From Methyloversatilis sp. (GTDB lineage Bacteria > Pseudomonadota > Gammaproteobacteria > Burkholderiales > Rhodocyclaceae): a stretch of 64,000 nucleotides of DNA. The notes beneath the pieces were generated by a model. It had not been told where the DNA came from and made no database searches. It was given only the letters and a program-made list of their open reading frames with translations. Shown in pieces: positions 20,455-31,800 of the stretch. Position 1 is the first letter of the stretch. Every line of letters starts with the position of its first letter. Made by a program: the position numbers and the translations under genes. The stretch spans positions 1-64,000 of the forward strand of contig JAEUNO010000006.1 of assembly GCA_016791045.1 (NCBI GenBank), read 5' to 3'.

Positions 20455-22344
20455 ATGGACAGATCCTTGCAAACGACAAGCGCCTACCCGCTGCTCGACA
20501 CGATCGGCTCTCCGGCCGACGTGCGGGCGCTCGATGCGCGCGACCTCGCGCCCCTGGCGGCCGAACTGCGCAGATTCCTGCTTGAATCGGTGTCGCGCAC
20601 CGGCGGCCACCTGTCGTCCAACCTTGGCACCGTGGAACTGACGGTCGCGCTGCACCACATCTACAACACGCCGCACGACCGCATCGTGTGGGATGTCGGC
20701 CATCAGACCTACGCGCACAAGATCCTGACCGGCCGGCGCGAACGCATGTCGACACTGCGCCAGTATCAAGGCGTGAGCGGCTTCCCGCGCCGCTGCGAAA
20801 GCGAGTACGACACCTTCGGCACCGCACACTCTTCCACCTCCATCTCCGCGGCGCTGGGTATGGCCGTAGCAGCCCGCGCGCAGGGGCTGAAACGGCACAG
20901 CATCGCGGTGATCGGCGACGGCGCGATGACCGCCGGCATGGCGTTCGAGGCGCTGAACAACGCCGGCGTCGAAGACGCGGACATCCTTGTCATCCTGAAC
21001 GACAACGACATGTCGATCTCGCCGCCGGTCGGCGCGCTGAACAAGTATCTGACGCGCCTGCTGTCCGGCCAGACCTACAACGCTGCACGGCGCGCCGGCG
21101 CAAAGGTGCTCGAACTTGCACCGTCGCTGAAGGAGTTCGCCAAGCGTGCGGAAGAACATGTGAAGGGCATGATCACGCCCGGCACGCTGTTCGAGGAATT
21201 CGGCTTCCATTACTACGGCCCAATCGACGGACATGATCTCGACGCCCTGATTCCCACGCTGGAAAACCTGCGCGAGCTGCCGGGACCGAAGTTCCTGCAC
21301 GTGATCACTAAGAAGGGCTACGGTTACAAGCTGGCAGAAGCCGACCCCATCCTGTATCACGGCGTCGGCAAGTTCGACCATCACGCGGGTATCCAGGCGG
21401 CCAAGGGCGCCGGCAAGCTGACCTACACCCAGGTGTTCGGCGACTGGCTGTGCGACATGGCGGCGCTGAGCGACAAGCTGATGGCGGTCACGCCGGCGAT
21501 GCGCGAAGGTTCGGGCATGGTGCGCTTCGCCCAGGAATACCCGACGCGTTACTTTGATGTGGGCATCGCCGAACAGCATGCGCTGACGTTCGCGGGCGGC
21601 ATCGCATGCGAAGGCATGAAGCCGGTGGTCGCCATCTACTCGACCTTCCTGCAGCGTGCCTACGACCAGTTGATCCACGACGTCTGCCTGCAGAACCTGC
21701 CGGTCATGATGGCGCTCGACCGCGCAGGTCTGGTGGGTGCCGATGGTGCAACCCATCACGGTGCGTTCGACCTGTCCTACCTGCTGTGCCTGCCGAATAT
21801 CGTCGTGATGACACCGAGCGACGAAAACGAGTGCAGGCAGATGCTGTACACCGCCTACCTGCACGAAGGTCCCAGCGCGGTGCGATACCCGCGCGGCAGC
21901 GGGCCAGGTGTGCCGTTGCAGAGCGACATGCGCGCCTTGCCGATCGGCAAGGGCGAGCTGCGCCGTTCCGGCAATGGCGAAGTCGCCCTGCTCGCCTTCG
22001 GCGCCATGCTCACACCGGCACTTGCCGTGGCGGATGAGTTCGACGCCAGCGTGGCGAACATGCGCTTCGCCAAGCCGCTTGACACCGCACTTGTACTCGA
22101 ACTGGCGCAGCGCCATGCAGTGCTGGTGACGCTGGAAGAAAACGCGCTGATCGGCGGCGCCGGTAGCGAGGTCGAAAGGGTGGTCAACGATGCAAGGCTC
22201 GCCTGTCGCGTGGTGCGTATCGGCCTGCCTGACCGCTTCGTCGATCACGGGGATCCGTCGCAACTGATGGCGGAAGTCGGTCTGGATGAGGCCGGCGTGC
22301 GGGCTCGGGTACGGGCCGCATTGCAACCGCTGGACGTCGGCTGA
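20455..22344 (+). CDS. dxs: 1-deoxy-D-xylulose-5-phosphate synthase
   Basis: A 629-aa thiamine-diphosphate enzyme making DXP from pyruvate and glyceraldehyde-3-phosphate, the first step of the MEP pathway. Seen: [33 protein letters not shown], the ThDP/Mg motif [18 protein letters not shown] ending in NDNDMSIS, catalytic-region [11 protein letters not shown], and [20 protein letters not shown]. Normal length, last gene of the xseB-ispA-dxs operon, ended by the palindromic terminator at 22381-22412. Confidence 0.97.
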   Translation: MDRSLQTTSAYPLLDTIGSPADVRALDARDLAPLAAELRRFLLESVSRTGGHLSSNLGTVELTVALHHIYNTPHDRIVWDVGHQTYAHKILTGRRERMSTLRQYQGVSGFPRRCESEYDTFGTAHSSTSISAALGMAVAARAQGLKRHSIAVIGDGAMTAGMAFEALNNAGVEDADILVILNDNDMSISPPVGALNKYLTRLLSGQTYNAARRAGAKVLELAPSLKEFAKRAEEHVKGMITPGTLFEEFGFHYYGPIDGHDLDALIPTLENLRELPGPKFLHVITKKGYGYKLAEADPILYHGVGKFDHHAGIQAAKGAGKLTYTQVFGDWLCDMAALSDKLMAVTPAMREGSGMVRFAQEYPTRYFDVGIAEQHALTFAGGIACEGMKPVVAIYSTFLQRAYDQLIHDVCLQNLPVMMALDRAGLVGADGATHHGAFDLSYLLCLPNIVVMTPSDENECRQMLYTAYLHEGPSAVRYPRGSGPGVPLQSDMRALPIGKGELRRSGNGEVALLAFGAMLTPALAVADEFDASVANMRFAKPLDTALVLELAQRHAVLVTLEENALIGGAGSEVERVVNDARLACRVVRIGLPDRFVDHGDPSQLMAEVGLDEAGVRARVRAALQPLDVG

Positions 22345-22380
22345 CAGCTCCGGGCATGGCCTGACGAAAGAAGGCCAGAC

Positions 22381-22412
22381 ATGAAAAAGGGACCGCAAGG
22401 TCCCTTTTTCAT
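22381..22412. terminator. Bidirectional terminator between dxs and rplS
   Basis: A perfect 14-bp inverted repeat (ATGAAAAAGGGACC, GCAA loop, GGTCCCTTTTTCAT) with A-run before and T-run after the GC stem. It can end the dxs operon from the left and the rpsP-rimM-trmD-rplS operon from the right. Confidence 0.93.
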
Positions 22413-22456
22413 GATCGCTGCAGGCAGTCGCCGAAGCGCCCGCCGCTGGCTGGCGG

Positions 22457-22840
22457 TCAGTCCTGCTTGGCAGCCGGTGCAGCGCGGCGAACCAGCTTTT
22501 CCTTGATGCGTGCCGACTTGCCCGAACGCTCGCGCAGGTAGTACAGCTTGGCACGACGCACGTCGCCGCGGCGCTTCACCTCGACCGATGCGATCAGCGG
22601 TGAATAGGTCTGGAAGGTCCGCTCGACGCCTTCGCCGCTGGAAATCTTGCGCACGATGAAATTCGAGTTCAGGCCACGGTTGCGCTTCGAGATCACGACG
22701 CCTTCGTAAGCCTGGACGCGCTTGCGCTCGCCTTCGACCACGTTCACGTTCACGATCACCGTATCGCCGGGCGCGAAGTCGGGGATGTTCTTGCCCAGAC
22801 GGGCGATTTCTTCCTGTTCGAGTTGCTCAATCAGATTCAT
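22457..22840 (-). CDS. rplS: 50S ribosomal protein L19
   Basis: A 127-aa ribosomal protein L19: [58 protein letters not shown] and [23 protein letters not shown] are all characteristic. L19 sits at the 30S-50S interface. Last gene of the rpsP-rimM-trmD-rplS operon; the Ala/Lys-rich C-terminal extension is common in this class. Confidence 0.98.
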   Translation of the reverse strand: MNLIEQLEQEEIARLGKNIPDFAPGDTVIVNVNVVEGERKRVQAYEGVVISKRNRGLNSNFIVRKISSGEGVERTFQTYSPLIASVEVKRRGDVRRAKLYYLRERSGKSARIKEKLVRRAAPAAKQD

Positions 22841-22964
22841 TGCAAAAACTCCTGGTCAGTGGCATTGCCTTGCCGCAGAGCACCTGTTCCGTGATGCGCG
22901 CATTTATTGAAGTGATCCATACAGCGATCACCCTCTCTACTTCAACTGCATTTACGTCATTTTC

Positions 22965-23648
22965 CTACAGCAGGTCCGGACGACGCTTGCGCGTCAGCGC
23001 CAGAGCCTGCTCGGCGCGCCAGCGCCGGATACGGGCATGGTCACCCGACAACAGCACTTCCGGCACCGTTTCGCCTTCCCACGTTTCCGGCCGCGTGTAG
23101 TGCGGACAGTCGAGCAGGCCTGCGACGAATGAATCCTCGATCGCCGAATTTGCGTCATTCAGTGCGCCCGGAAGCTGGCGGATGATGGCATCCATCAGCA
23201 CCATCGCCGGCAACTCACCGCCGGACAACACGAAATCACCCAGCGATATTTCCAGGTCGACATGGCGGTCGATCAAGCGCTGATCCACCCCTTCATACCG
23301 ACCACACAACAAGACAAGCGCCTGCGCGCCTGACAGGTCCATCACGCGACGATGCGTCAATCGCTCGCCTGCCGGTGAAAAGTGCACCACTTTCACCGCG
23401 CCGCCATGGCGTGCCCGGCACGCCGCAATCGACTGCGCCAGCGGTTCCGCCATCATCACCATGCCGGGTCCGCCGCCATACGGACGATCATCCACGGTAC
23501 GGTGGGCATCGGTCGCGTAATCGCGCGGATTGACATAATTCGCGCGCCACAGCGATCGCTCCATCGCGCGTCGCGTGATGCCGCTGCGCTCGATGGCCGC
23601 AAACATTTCAGGGAACAGCGTGATCACCTCGAAGGCAATGCCCGCCAT
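22965..23648 (-). CDS. trmD: tRNA (guanine-37-N1)-methyltransferase
   Basis: A 227-aa SPOUT methyltransferase that makes m1G37 in tRNAs. Motifs: [50 protein letters not shown] (deep-trefoil-knot SAM site), [19 protein letters not shown] and [16 protein letters not shown] 23648 gives the standard N-terminus; an in-frame ATG at 23696 would overlap rimM and add 16 atypical residues. The C-terminus is slightly shorter than in E. coli (255 aa), as often seen in betaproteobacteria-like forms. Confidence 0.96.
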   Translation of the reverse strand: MAGIAFEVITLFPEMFAAIERSGITRRAMERSLWRANYVNPRDYATDAHRTVDDRPYGGGPGMVMMAEPLAQSIAACRARHGGAVKVVHFSPAGERLTHRRVMDLSGAQALVLLCGRYEGVDQRLIDRHVDLEISLGDFVLSGGELPAMVLMDAIIRQLPGALNDANSAIEDSFVAGLLDCPHYTRPETWEGETVPEVLLSGDHARIRRWRAEQALALTRKRRPDLL

Positions 23649-23677
23649 TCCGATGCCGCCTTCAGCGCTGTCAGCCC

Positions 23678-24199
23678 CTACCACTGCGCGTCCCATTCGA
23701 CGCGGACCACACCTGCTTCGCGATCAACATCGGTCACCACCGCGGACACAAACGGGATCAGGCGTTCTACGGGCGTGTCGCCCGCTGACGCGTCGACCAC
23801 AACCAGTACGTCGTCGGCGCCCGTTTCCAGCAGCCGGTCGATGCGACCAAGTGTCACGCCTGCAGTGTTGACGACCGTCAGACCGATCAGGTCGCCCCAG
23901 TAATACTCATCCTCGGCGGTATCCGGAAGCTCATGGCGCGGCACTGCGACATACAGGCCGACCAGCTTTTCCGACCCGTTGCGGTCGTCGCAACCTTCGA
24001 ACTTCACCACTGGCCCGGTGTTCTGCAGTTTCAACGCAGACAGCTTCAGCGTGCCCCACTGATCAGCTGGCGCGTCCGCATCGGCATGAACACACCAGTC
24101 ACGGATCACTTTCCACGACTGAGGATCGTCACCGAAGGGGTGCAGCCTCAACCAGCCCTGCACGCCAAACGGCGCCGACAGTCGCCCGAGGACGACCAG
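23678..24199 (-). CDS. rimM: Ribosome maturation factor RimM, apparent CTG start
   Basis: A 30S maturation factor binding S19 near the 16S rRNA 3' domain. The N-terminal beta-barrel motif [23 protein letters not shown] and the PRC-barrel segments [14 protein letters not shown] and [15 protein letters not shown] are clear. From the first usual start codon (GTG 24163) the essential [11 protein letters not shown] segment is lost. The frame is open upstream back to the rpsP stop but has no ATG, GTG or TTG; the best-placed codon is CTG at 24199 (reads VVLGRL next, with GCGAG about 6 nt upstream), giving 173 aa, normal for RimM. ATT at 24220 is an alternative. Confidence 0.9.
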   Translation of the reverse strand: MVVLGRLSAPFGVQGWLRLHPFGDDPQSWKVIRDWCVHADADAPADQWGTLKLSALKLQNTGPVVKFEGCDDRNGSEKLVGLYVAVPRHELPDTAEDEYYWGDLIGLTVVNTAGVTLGRIDRLLETGADDVLVVVDASAGDTPVERLIPFVSAVVTDVDREAGVVRVEWDAQW

Positions 24200-24219
24200 G
24201 GTGCTCGCCGAGCCGGAAA

Positions 24220-24456
24220 TCAGGCGACCTTCTTGACCAGACGGGCGACGGTCGGGCTCAGTTGCGCGCCGACACCGGTCCAGTAAGCCAGTCGTTCAGT
24301 ATTGACCGACAGGCCGGTACCTTCCGGGGCGATCGGATTGTAGTAACCGACGCGTTCGATGAACCGGCCATCGCGACGATTGCGGGAATCGGTCGCAACG
24401 ATATTGAAAAACGGGCGCTTCTTGGCACCCCCACGCGCGAGACGGATGACGACCAT
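24220..24456 (-). CDS. rpsP: 30S ribosomal protein S16
   Basis: A 78-aa S16 with [39 protein letters not shown] and the [20 protein letters not shown] tail. First gene of the operon. Ribosome site AAGGAA lies 6 nt before ATG 24456; the promoter at 24488-24516 gives a short 5' leader of about 25 nt. Confidence 0.98.
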   Translation of the reverse strand: MVVIRLARGGAKKRPFFNIVATDSRNRRDGRFIERVGYYNPIAPEGTGLSVNTERLAYWTGVGAQLSPTVARLVKKVA

Positions 24457-24487
24457 TACACTTCCTTCGAAACGAGGAAAACCCGCG

Positions 24488-24516
24488 ATATTAGCGAAGA
24501 ACCCACTACGCAGCAA
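24488..24516 (-). promoter_or_regulatory. Sigma70 promoter of the rpsP operon
   Basis: Minus strand -35 TTGCTG (24511-24516), 17-bp spacer, -10 TAATAT (24488-24493). The expected start is near 24481. It sits between the histidine kinase stop codon (24545) and rpsP, as needed for a growth-rate-controlled ribosomal operon. Confidence 0.72.
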
Positions 24517-24544
24517 GACATTCACCGCGTAACCGCGGACAACC

Positions 24545-26470
24545 TCAGGCGACAGGGTTCTGCGACTGCGCAAGAACCTGCTGTATCAAAGCACGCAACC
24601 GGGCCGGTCGCACGGGCTTGTGCAATACCGGGTAGCCGCGCGCAGTCGCCATGCGCCTCACCTGCGGATCGGTGTCACCGGTGACCAGCGCTGCGGCGAT
24701 CTCGCCCTTCTGCTCGGCCAGCAGCGTATCGAGCACATCGATACCGGTCGCGACGGCTGCGAGCCGAAAATCGCACAGGATTAGCGCCGGCGCCTTGTCG
24801 CGCTGCCGGATGGCGTCGCGCGCTTCGGACAATGTGCCGGCACACAGCACTTCGCAACCCCATGAAGCCAGCAGGCCGGCGATGCTCGTGCGAGACCCCG
24901 GATCGTCATCGATGACGACAACGAACAGCGAAAGCCGGGCGGGCATCACTTCCGGCACCTCTTCGGGCGTCGGGCGGTTGCCACTTTCGACACGGGGCAC
25001 TTCGATCGCGAACACCGACCCCGCGCCGGTCCGTGAACGCACAGTCACCTCGTGGCCAAGCAATCCGACCAGGCGCCGCACGATGGCCAGCCCGAGCCCG
25101 AGACCCTGGCCGCGCGCGCGCGCCGGATTCTGCAACTGGTAGAACTCCTCGAAAATCATCTCGAGCGCCTCGTCCGGGATGCCCGGACCCGAGTCGCGCA
25201 CCTCGATGCGCAACTGATCGCCGCGACGCCGTACGGCGATCAGCACGCCGCCTCGCTGCGTGTAGCGCACGGCATTGGACACCAGATTGATCATGATGCG
25301 TTCAAGCAGCAACGGGTCGGTATCCGCCCATGCATCGGTCGTGCGCAGCTTCAGGCGCAGTCCGCGCTGCAGTGCATCGGCCGCGAAGTCATCGACGATG
25401 CGGGACAACAGCGGTTGCAACGCAAATTCCGAACGACGTGCCGTCACGCCGCCGGCGTCCAGCTTCGACATGTCGAGCAGCGCATCGAGCAGATCTTCCA
25501 TCGCGCCGACCGATTCCTCGATCTGCCTTATCAGGGAACGATGTTCCGAGCCCCGCAAGCGCTCCGCCAGTTCAGCAACGAACAGTCCGAGCGCGTGCAT
25601 CGGCTGGCGAAGGTCATGGCTGGCGGCTGCAAGAAAACGTGATTTCGCGTGATTGGCGCGTTCGGCGTCGTCCGTGCGACTGCGCAACTGGCGGGTCGCG
25701 TCGGCGATGCGTGCTTCAAGCTCGTCGCGCGCCCGCGTCAACCGCTCGGCCATGTTGTTCACGCCTTCGCCCAGTATGCGCAGCGACCCGCCTCCCGCCA
25801 CCGGCACACGCTCGTCGAGATGACCGTCGCCAATGCGCCGGACCACGCGCGAAACCTCGCGCACCGGTCGGGTCACCGTATGGCTGATGCGGATCGCAAA
25901 GGCGCTGGCCGCCAGCAGTACGCAGGCGATGACGATCGCGCTGGTCACGGCGAAATCGGTCTTCAGCGCATCGACCCGCTTGCGCGACACCTCGACCAGT
26001 ACCCAACCGGTGGGGCGATTGTCGGCGGCGCCTTCGGTCAGCCCGTCAAACATGTCCTGGTCGCCGATCACCGCACTGCGCACGATGGGTTCGATGAACA
26101 GCGTCGACGATTCAAGCTCAACCAGTGCCAGCCCGGCCGGCCGGGCACCCGGCACATAGGCTTCGCGGCTGAGCAAACCGCCCGACACCACGAGGTCGCC
26201 GTCGCGGTTCGAAACCATGATGCCGGTGACGTCGCGTTCGCGCCGCGCGGCTTCGATCAGGGCCACCAGTGCATCGGTATTGCCGGAAAACACGCCGTAG
26301 TCGGCGGACGCTGCGACCTGACGCGCAGTCGCGTGACCCCGTTCGACCAGGGCGCTTTCGAGTGCGGCCAGGCGATCCAGCACCAGCCACACGCCACCGA
26401 CAAGACCAGATACCAATAGCGGCGCCAGTGCCACCAGCAGAACGCGGGATCGGATTCCCCAATGCTTCAT
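24545..26470 (-). CDS. Membrane hybrid sensor histidine kinase with C-terminal receiver domain
   Basis: A 641-aa sensor kinase. TM helix at about 10-30, periplasmic sensor region 31-172, TM 173-195, HAMP (about 196-250), coiled coil, HisKA with phospho-acceptor His285 ([12 protein letters not shown]), HATPase (N box [28 protein letters not shown]) and a receiver domain ([26 protein letters not shown]). The [11 protein letters not shown]-box is typical of a group of hybrid kinases whose receiver may act as an internal phosphate sink. It overlaps by 4 bp (ATGA) the upstream periplasmic binding-protein gene. No DNA-binding response regulator is adjacent, so output is unknown. Confidence 0.92.
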   Translation of the reverse strand: MKHWGIRSRVLLVALAPLLVSGLVGGVWLVLDRLAALESALVERGHATARQVAASADYGVFSGNTDALVALIEAARRERDVTGIMVSNRDGDLVVSGGLLSREAYVPGARPAGLALVELESSTLFIEPIVRSAVIGDQDMFDGLTEGAADNRPTGWVLVEVSRKRVDALKTDFAVTSAIVIACVLLAASAFAIRISHTVTRPVREVSRVVRRIGDGHLDERVPVAGGGSLRILGEGVNNMAERLTRARDELEARIADATRQLRSRTDDAERANHAKSRFLAAASHDLRQPMHALGLFVAELAERLRGSEHRSLIRQIEESVGAMEDLLDALLDMSKLDAGGVTARRSEFALQPLLSRIVDDFAADALQRGLRLKLRTTDAWADTDPLLLERIMINLVSNAVRYTQRGGVLIAVRRRGDQLRIEVRDSGPGIPDEALEMIFEEFYQLQNPARARGQGLGLGLAIVRRLVGLLGHEVTVRSRTGAGSVFAIEVPRVESGNRPTPEEVPEVMPARLSLFVVVIDDDPGSRTSIAGLLASWGCEVLCAGTLSEARDAIRQRDKAPALILCDFRLAAVATGIDVLDTLLAEQKGEIAAALVTGDTDPQVRRMATARGYPVLHKPVRPARLRALIQQVLAQSQNPVA

Positions 26471-27387
26471 GGCGATTTCTCCTGCTGCACCAGTTGGTCG
26501 CGCAGGGCTTCGGCATCGGCGATCCGCAGGCCGAGCGAGCGTGCAACATGGGTATTCACCGACACCGTGAAGTGACGGGGAAAGCGCGCAGGCGGCCAGT
26601 TGCGTTCAAGTGTCCAGCCGATCATCGCGTCGGTGGCCTGGCGCGCCATCTGTTCGGGCGTCGAGTAAAGCGACATGACTGCGCCGGCGCGCACGTAGGC
26701 AGCGGAAAATCCGACGACAGGTATGCGGGCACGGAAGGATGTAAGCAGCAGATTGCGCACGGTGCCGGCGTTGTGAACACGCGGATCCGGCAGTGCGAGA
26801 AAAACCTGCGACTGCTCGAGAACCTGCGAGAGCGACGAGAAGAGCGACGCTTCGCCGGTGAAAGTTGCGGATATCAGCTGGAGCGGCGTACTGGCCATCG
26901 CCTCGCGCAGCGGCTGCAGCCTTTGTGGTGTTTCGGCATCAGCCATCACACCGATGCGCCGCACATCGGGCAGTGCCAGACGGATCAGCGCCACCTGACG
27001 CGAGAAGGGCTGATCGATATGAATGGCCGACCATCTGCGCGCATCACCGGCCACCATCGCTTCGTAGGCCGATTTCGGCACCAGCGTGGACAGCACCGGC
27101 ACCTTGACCTCGCTCTGCACGAGCGTGCGCAGCGCACTCGCGCCGACCGCGACCACCAGATCATGCGAGTCGAGCGCCTCGGGCGAAAAATCTGCCCGCG
27201 ACAGCACGGCAATCGAATAGCCGCCACGCGCTCCGCGCTCAGCCTTCAATGCATCGGCAAACTCTGCATAGGCACCCCCTGGATCACTGAGCAGAACCAG
27301 AACGGACGCTGCCAGCGCGGCTGGCGTACCAAGCAAGAGAAACGCGCACAGCAATGCACCGGCTGCCCGGAAAAACCGGGCGCGCAT
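26467..27387 (-). CDS. Periplasmic ABC-type substrate-binding protein (sensor partner)
   Basis: A 306-aa protein with a signal peptide (about residues 1-26, ending TPAALA) and a two-lobed binding fold of the DUF534/COG2984-like class: ASVLVLLSDPGGAYAEFADAL, LVVAVGASALRTLV, RIGVMADAETPQRLQPLREA and PVVGFSAAYVRAGAVMSLYS. No permease or ATPase gene is adjacent; translation is coupled to the sensor kinase. This suggests it presents a ligand to the kinase instead of feeding a transporter (inference). ATG 27387 begins the signal peptide. Confidence 0.83.
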   Translation of the reverse strand: MRARFFRAAGALLCAFLLLGTPAALAASVLVLLSDPGGAYAEFADALKAERGARGGYSIAVLSRADFSPEALDSHDLVVAVGASALRTLVQSEVKVPVLSTLVPKSAYEAMVAGDARRWSAIHIDQPFSRQVALIRLALPDVRRIGVMADAETPQRLQPLREAMASTPLQLISATFTGEASLFSSLSQVLEQSQVFLALPDPRVHNAGTVRNLLLTSFRARIPVVGFSAAYVRAGAVMSLYSTPEQMARQATDAMIGWTLERNWPPARFPRHFTVSVNTHVARSLGLRIADAEALRDQLVQQEKSP

Positions 27388-27529
27388 GGACCACCGGGCG
27401 GGTGTATGTGCCGACGCAAGCACGTGAACGCGGTACTGCCCCGACGCTGACTGAAGACACAATGAGTATGCTGCAAGGCTCACGCGCAAATCATCATCCG
27501 AAGGGCTGATGAAGTGCGCAGGCTCCCTT

Positions 27530-28270
27530 TCAGCAGACACCCAGCGCCTGTGCGATCTGCTGCTGCATCTGGCGCGCGGCTGCAGCCGGATCGGCCGCAT
27601 TGCGGATCGGGCGCCCGACCACGAGGTAATCGGCGCCGTTGGCAAGCGCCTGCGCGACATCGACGGTACGCTTCTGGTCGTCGGACGGCCGGTTTTCGAC
27701 CGGCCTGATGCCCGGTGTCACGACCAGCACACGCGAACCGAGTTCGGCGCGAATCGCCGGGGCTTCAAGACCTGACGACACGACGCCGTCGCACCCGGCA
27801 GCCAACGCGCGCCGCGCACGCGACAGCACAAGTGCGTCGACATCACAGGCAAAGCCGAGATCGTCCAGATCGCCGCGATCGAGGCTGGTCAGCACGGTCA
27901 CCGCGAGAATCTTCAGCGCGCCCTTGTCGGCGCCAGCCGCTTCCATGATGGCCTGATTGCCGTGCACCGTTGCAAAGGTCGCACCGCTGGAAGACAGTGC
28001 GCGGACCGCGGAACGCACGGTTTCGGGTACGTCGAAGAACTTCAGGTCGACGAACACCTTCTTGTCGCGCTTCACGAGCCAGTCGAGCAGCTCGAAGTAG
28101 TTGCCGGTCATGAACAGCTCCAGACCGATCTTGTAGAAGCGCACCGCGTCGCCCAGCTGGTCGACGATGGCGCGTGCCCGATCGGCACTCGGTACATCCA
28201 GGGCAACGATCAGCCGGTCGGCCGGGTCGATGATGGGGCGTTCAGCGCTGGCGGGTCGTAAGTCGGTCAT
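27530..28270 (-). CDS. pyrF: Orotidine-5'-phosphate decarboxylase
   Basis: A 246-aa TIM-barrel enzyme converting OMP to UMP. The catalytic DLKFFDVPETV (Asp-Lys-x2-Asp), LIVALDVPSADRA, VTVLTSLD and VTPGIRP plus the phosphate-binding YLVVGRPI are present. The N-terminal 16 residues are a non-conserved extension; start 28270 was kept because no closer start has better support. Confidence 0.96.
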   Translation of the reverse strand: MTDLRPASAERPIIDPADRLIVALDVPSADRARAIVDQLGDAVRFYKIGLELFMTGNYFELLDWLVKRDKKVFVDLKFFDVPETVRSAVRALSSSGATFATVHGNQAIMEAAGADKGALKILAVTVLTSLDRGDLDDLGFACDVDALVLSRARRALAAGCDGVVSSGLEAPAIRAELGSRVLVVTPGIRPVENRPSDDQKRTVDVAQALANGADYLVVGRPIRNAADPAAAARQMQQQIAQALGVC

Positions 28271-28364
28271 GATCCAGAATGAAGTGAGGCGTATGGCCTG
28301 CGCACGAAAAGCACGAGTTTACTAGAATCACCCCTACCTTCTTCCGCTGCAACGATCACTCACG

Positions 28365-29881
28365 ATGTCTTTTCCCGCTTCCGTATCGCCCGTGCTCGAA
28401 GGGCTCATCCGTGACGCGCGGACGGGAGACGGCATGAGAACGGTGCTCAACTGGCTCGCACAGCCGGCCGACAGCCAAGTCGCGGTTGAATCGGCCGCGT
28501 TGTCCGCCCACCTTGACATGCTCGACCATGCGAACGTGGCGCAGACCGCCCGCGTGCGCATTCTCGATATCTTCCACGACCGCGCACGAACCTGCGCAGC
28601 GGCGCTGAAGCCCGAACTTGCGGCGAGTGCCCTGCCGGTCGAACATGGGATGCGCACCACCGCGGAAACGCTCTGTTTGCTGCACATGCGGCTCGCCCGC
28701 GCCTATCTCGAGGCACTCGCAGAAGGCGCGGCCCATCGGCCCGAACGTACTGCAGGACACGCCATGGTGTGCGTACTCGACGCCTATGCACTCAATGTGC
28801 TCATCGCGGCCGATGACCCGCCGGGCATGTGGGGCACCGCCAATGCGCTGTTGATGCATGCGCGGACCGTGGCTGCGCCGGTTGCCAGCCGTCCCGGTTC
28901 CGTTGACGCGGAGCAGTTGTACCGGCAGCTGGTCGCGCTGGCGCTGGCCCAGCCGCCCAACCTCGCCCCCGCCGATTTCTTCCGGGTGGCCGAGTACGTA
29001 CGCAGCTACTCGGGTGCGGTGCAGATGCAGGTGCAACCGCCGCATCGCGACCTGGATTCCTGGTTCTGGCTCGACGACGAGATCGACCGCGGTCCCACAG
29101 CGCTGTTGCGCACACCGGCCGACGTGGAACGCACCGGGCACATTCTTTATTGTTCCTGTCAGCGGCTTGGGCAGGTACTCGGACAGCACCTCGACCTGAT
29201 CGACGAAGGTGGCAGTGCCGGCGAACTGCATCTGCCGGCCTGTCTCGAGCAACTGCCGACACGCCGGCTGATGCGCATGCTCCAGTCGCGCTGGATGTCG
29301 ATGCCCAGGCGCCAGCAGGCTCGCCGTGAGCGCGTGCAGGACGTGCGCATGCTGATCGGGTTTGACGCGATCTGGGCATTGCTCGAACGGCGCGATGCCT
29401 CACCGGACTGGCAGAACTGCAGTTCGCACTGGATCATCCAGAACGACAGTGCGAGCGGCTTCGCGCTGAGCCTGGCGAGCGGACAGACCGGACTTGTACG
29501 CCCGGGCACGCCGGTGATGATCAAGGGCGTCGATTCGCGGAAATGGATGATCTGCGTGGTGCGCTGGGCACGCAGCGGACAGGCGGACCAGATGGAAATC
29601 GGTGTCGAGCTGCTCAGCCATGGCGCACAGGCCGCCACGGTGATATTCGGCACCGAGCGGGCATCCGGTCGCATATCGGTCGCGGCACTGCGGCTGCCGC
29701 CGCTGACCACGCGGCGCCCGCAGCCGGCCCTGATGCTGCAAACGGGCGCCGCAGTCGGACGCGACATCCTCATCGCGCATGCCGCTGGCGAGCGACTGCG
29801 GCTGGGCGATGCCCGGCTGTCGGACCTCACCCTGCAAACCCACGCCTTTGAACTGTTCGAACTGGAAGAACTGATGACGTC

Positions 29882-29885
<4 letters not shown>
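28365..29885 (+). CDS. Uncharacterised protein with C-terminal PilZ-like domain
   Basis: A 506-aa soluble protein I do not recognise as a named family. Residues 1-310 are mostly helical, rich in Ala/Leu, without catalytic motifs. Around 310-450 the sequence looks like a PilZ fold: an Arg-rich stretch (RRQQARRERVQDVR) followed about 30 residues later by N360-D-S-A-S-G365, matching the [D/N]xSxxG c-di-GMP signature, then VRPGTPVMIKG and ICVVRWARSG, then MEIGVELLS. C-di-GMP binding is therefore plausible but unproven. Not in an evident operon; it overlaps the convergent YihY gene by 4 bp. Confidence 0.65.
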
Positions 29886-31405
<1,520 letters not shown>

Positions 31406-31406
31406 C

Positions 31407-31766
31407 ATGACCGCACGTCACTGGAATCTCATGGCCAGCATCAGCCTGGTCGCCCTCATCCTGCTCGGCCTGGCCTGGGAGCTGTGGCTGGCGCCGTTGC
31501 GCCCAGGCGGATCCTGGCTGGTGCTGAAGATCGTGCCGCTGCTGGCCGCGCTGTTCGGCATCCTGCGCGGCAAGCGCTACACGCATCAATGGATGTCACT
31601 GCTCAGCCTGGTCTACTTCACGGAAGGCATCGTGCGCGCGACATCGGACAGCGGGCTGTCGGCACATCTGGCAGCCGTCGCGACAGTGCTGACCACCACG
31701 CTGTTTTTTGGCTGCATGTTCTACTCGAAGCTGACCGCGCCAAGCCGGCTGGCTGCCGCGGAGTGA
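31407..31766 (+). CDS. DUF2069 inner-membrane protein
   Basis: A 119-aa predicted four-helix membrane protein of the DUF2069 family (WELWLAPLRPGGSWLVLKIVP, RYTHQWMSLLSLVYFTEGIVRA). Function unknown. Second gene of the wrbA operon. Its TGA stop codon is the first three bases of a perfect 17-bp inverted repeat shared with the end of leuA. Confidence 0.85.
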   Translation: MTARHWNLMASISLVALILLGLAWELWLAPLRPGGSWLVLKIVPLLAALFGILRGKRYTHQWMSLLSLVYFTEGIVRATSDSGLSAHLAAVATVLTTTLFFGCMFYSKLTAPSRLAAAE

Positions 31767-31800
31767 CCAAGGCCGGCGCCGTGGGCGCCGGCCTTGGTCA
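31764..31800. terminator. Perfect 17-bp inverted repeat between convergent DUF2069 and leuA
   Basis: TGACCAAGGCCGGCGCC, a 3-nt loop (GTG), and its exact complement. The outermost TGA on each strand is the stop codon of the gene on that strand (DUF2069 plus, leuA minus). There is no T-run, so it is a strong hairpin that may protect both 3' ends or slow polymerase, not a textbook intrinsic terminator. Confidence 0.75.

Noticed and set aside
20308-22554. Minus-strand frame of 748 codons opposite dxs
   Set aside because: Antisense shadow without conserved domains; dxs is intact on the other strand.
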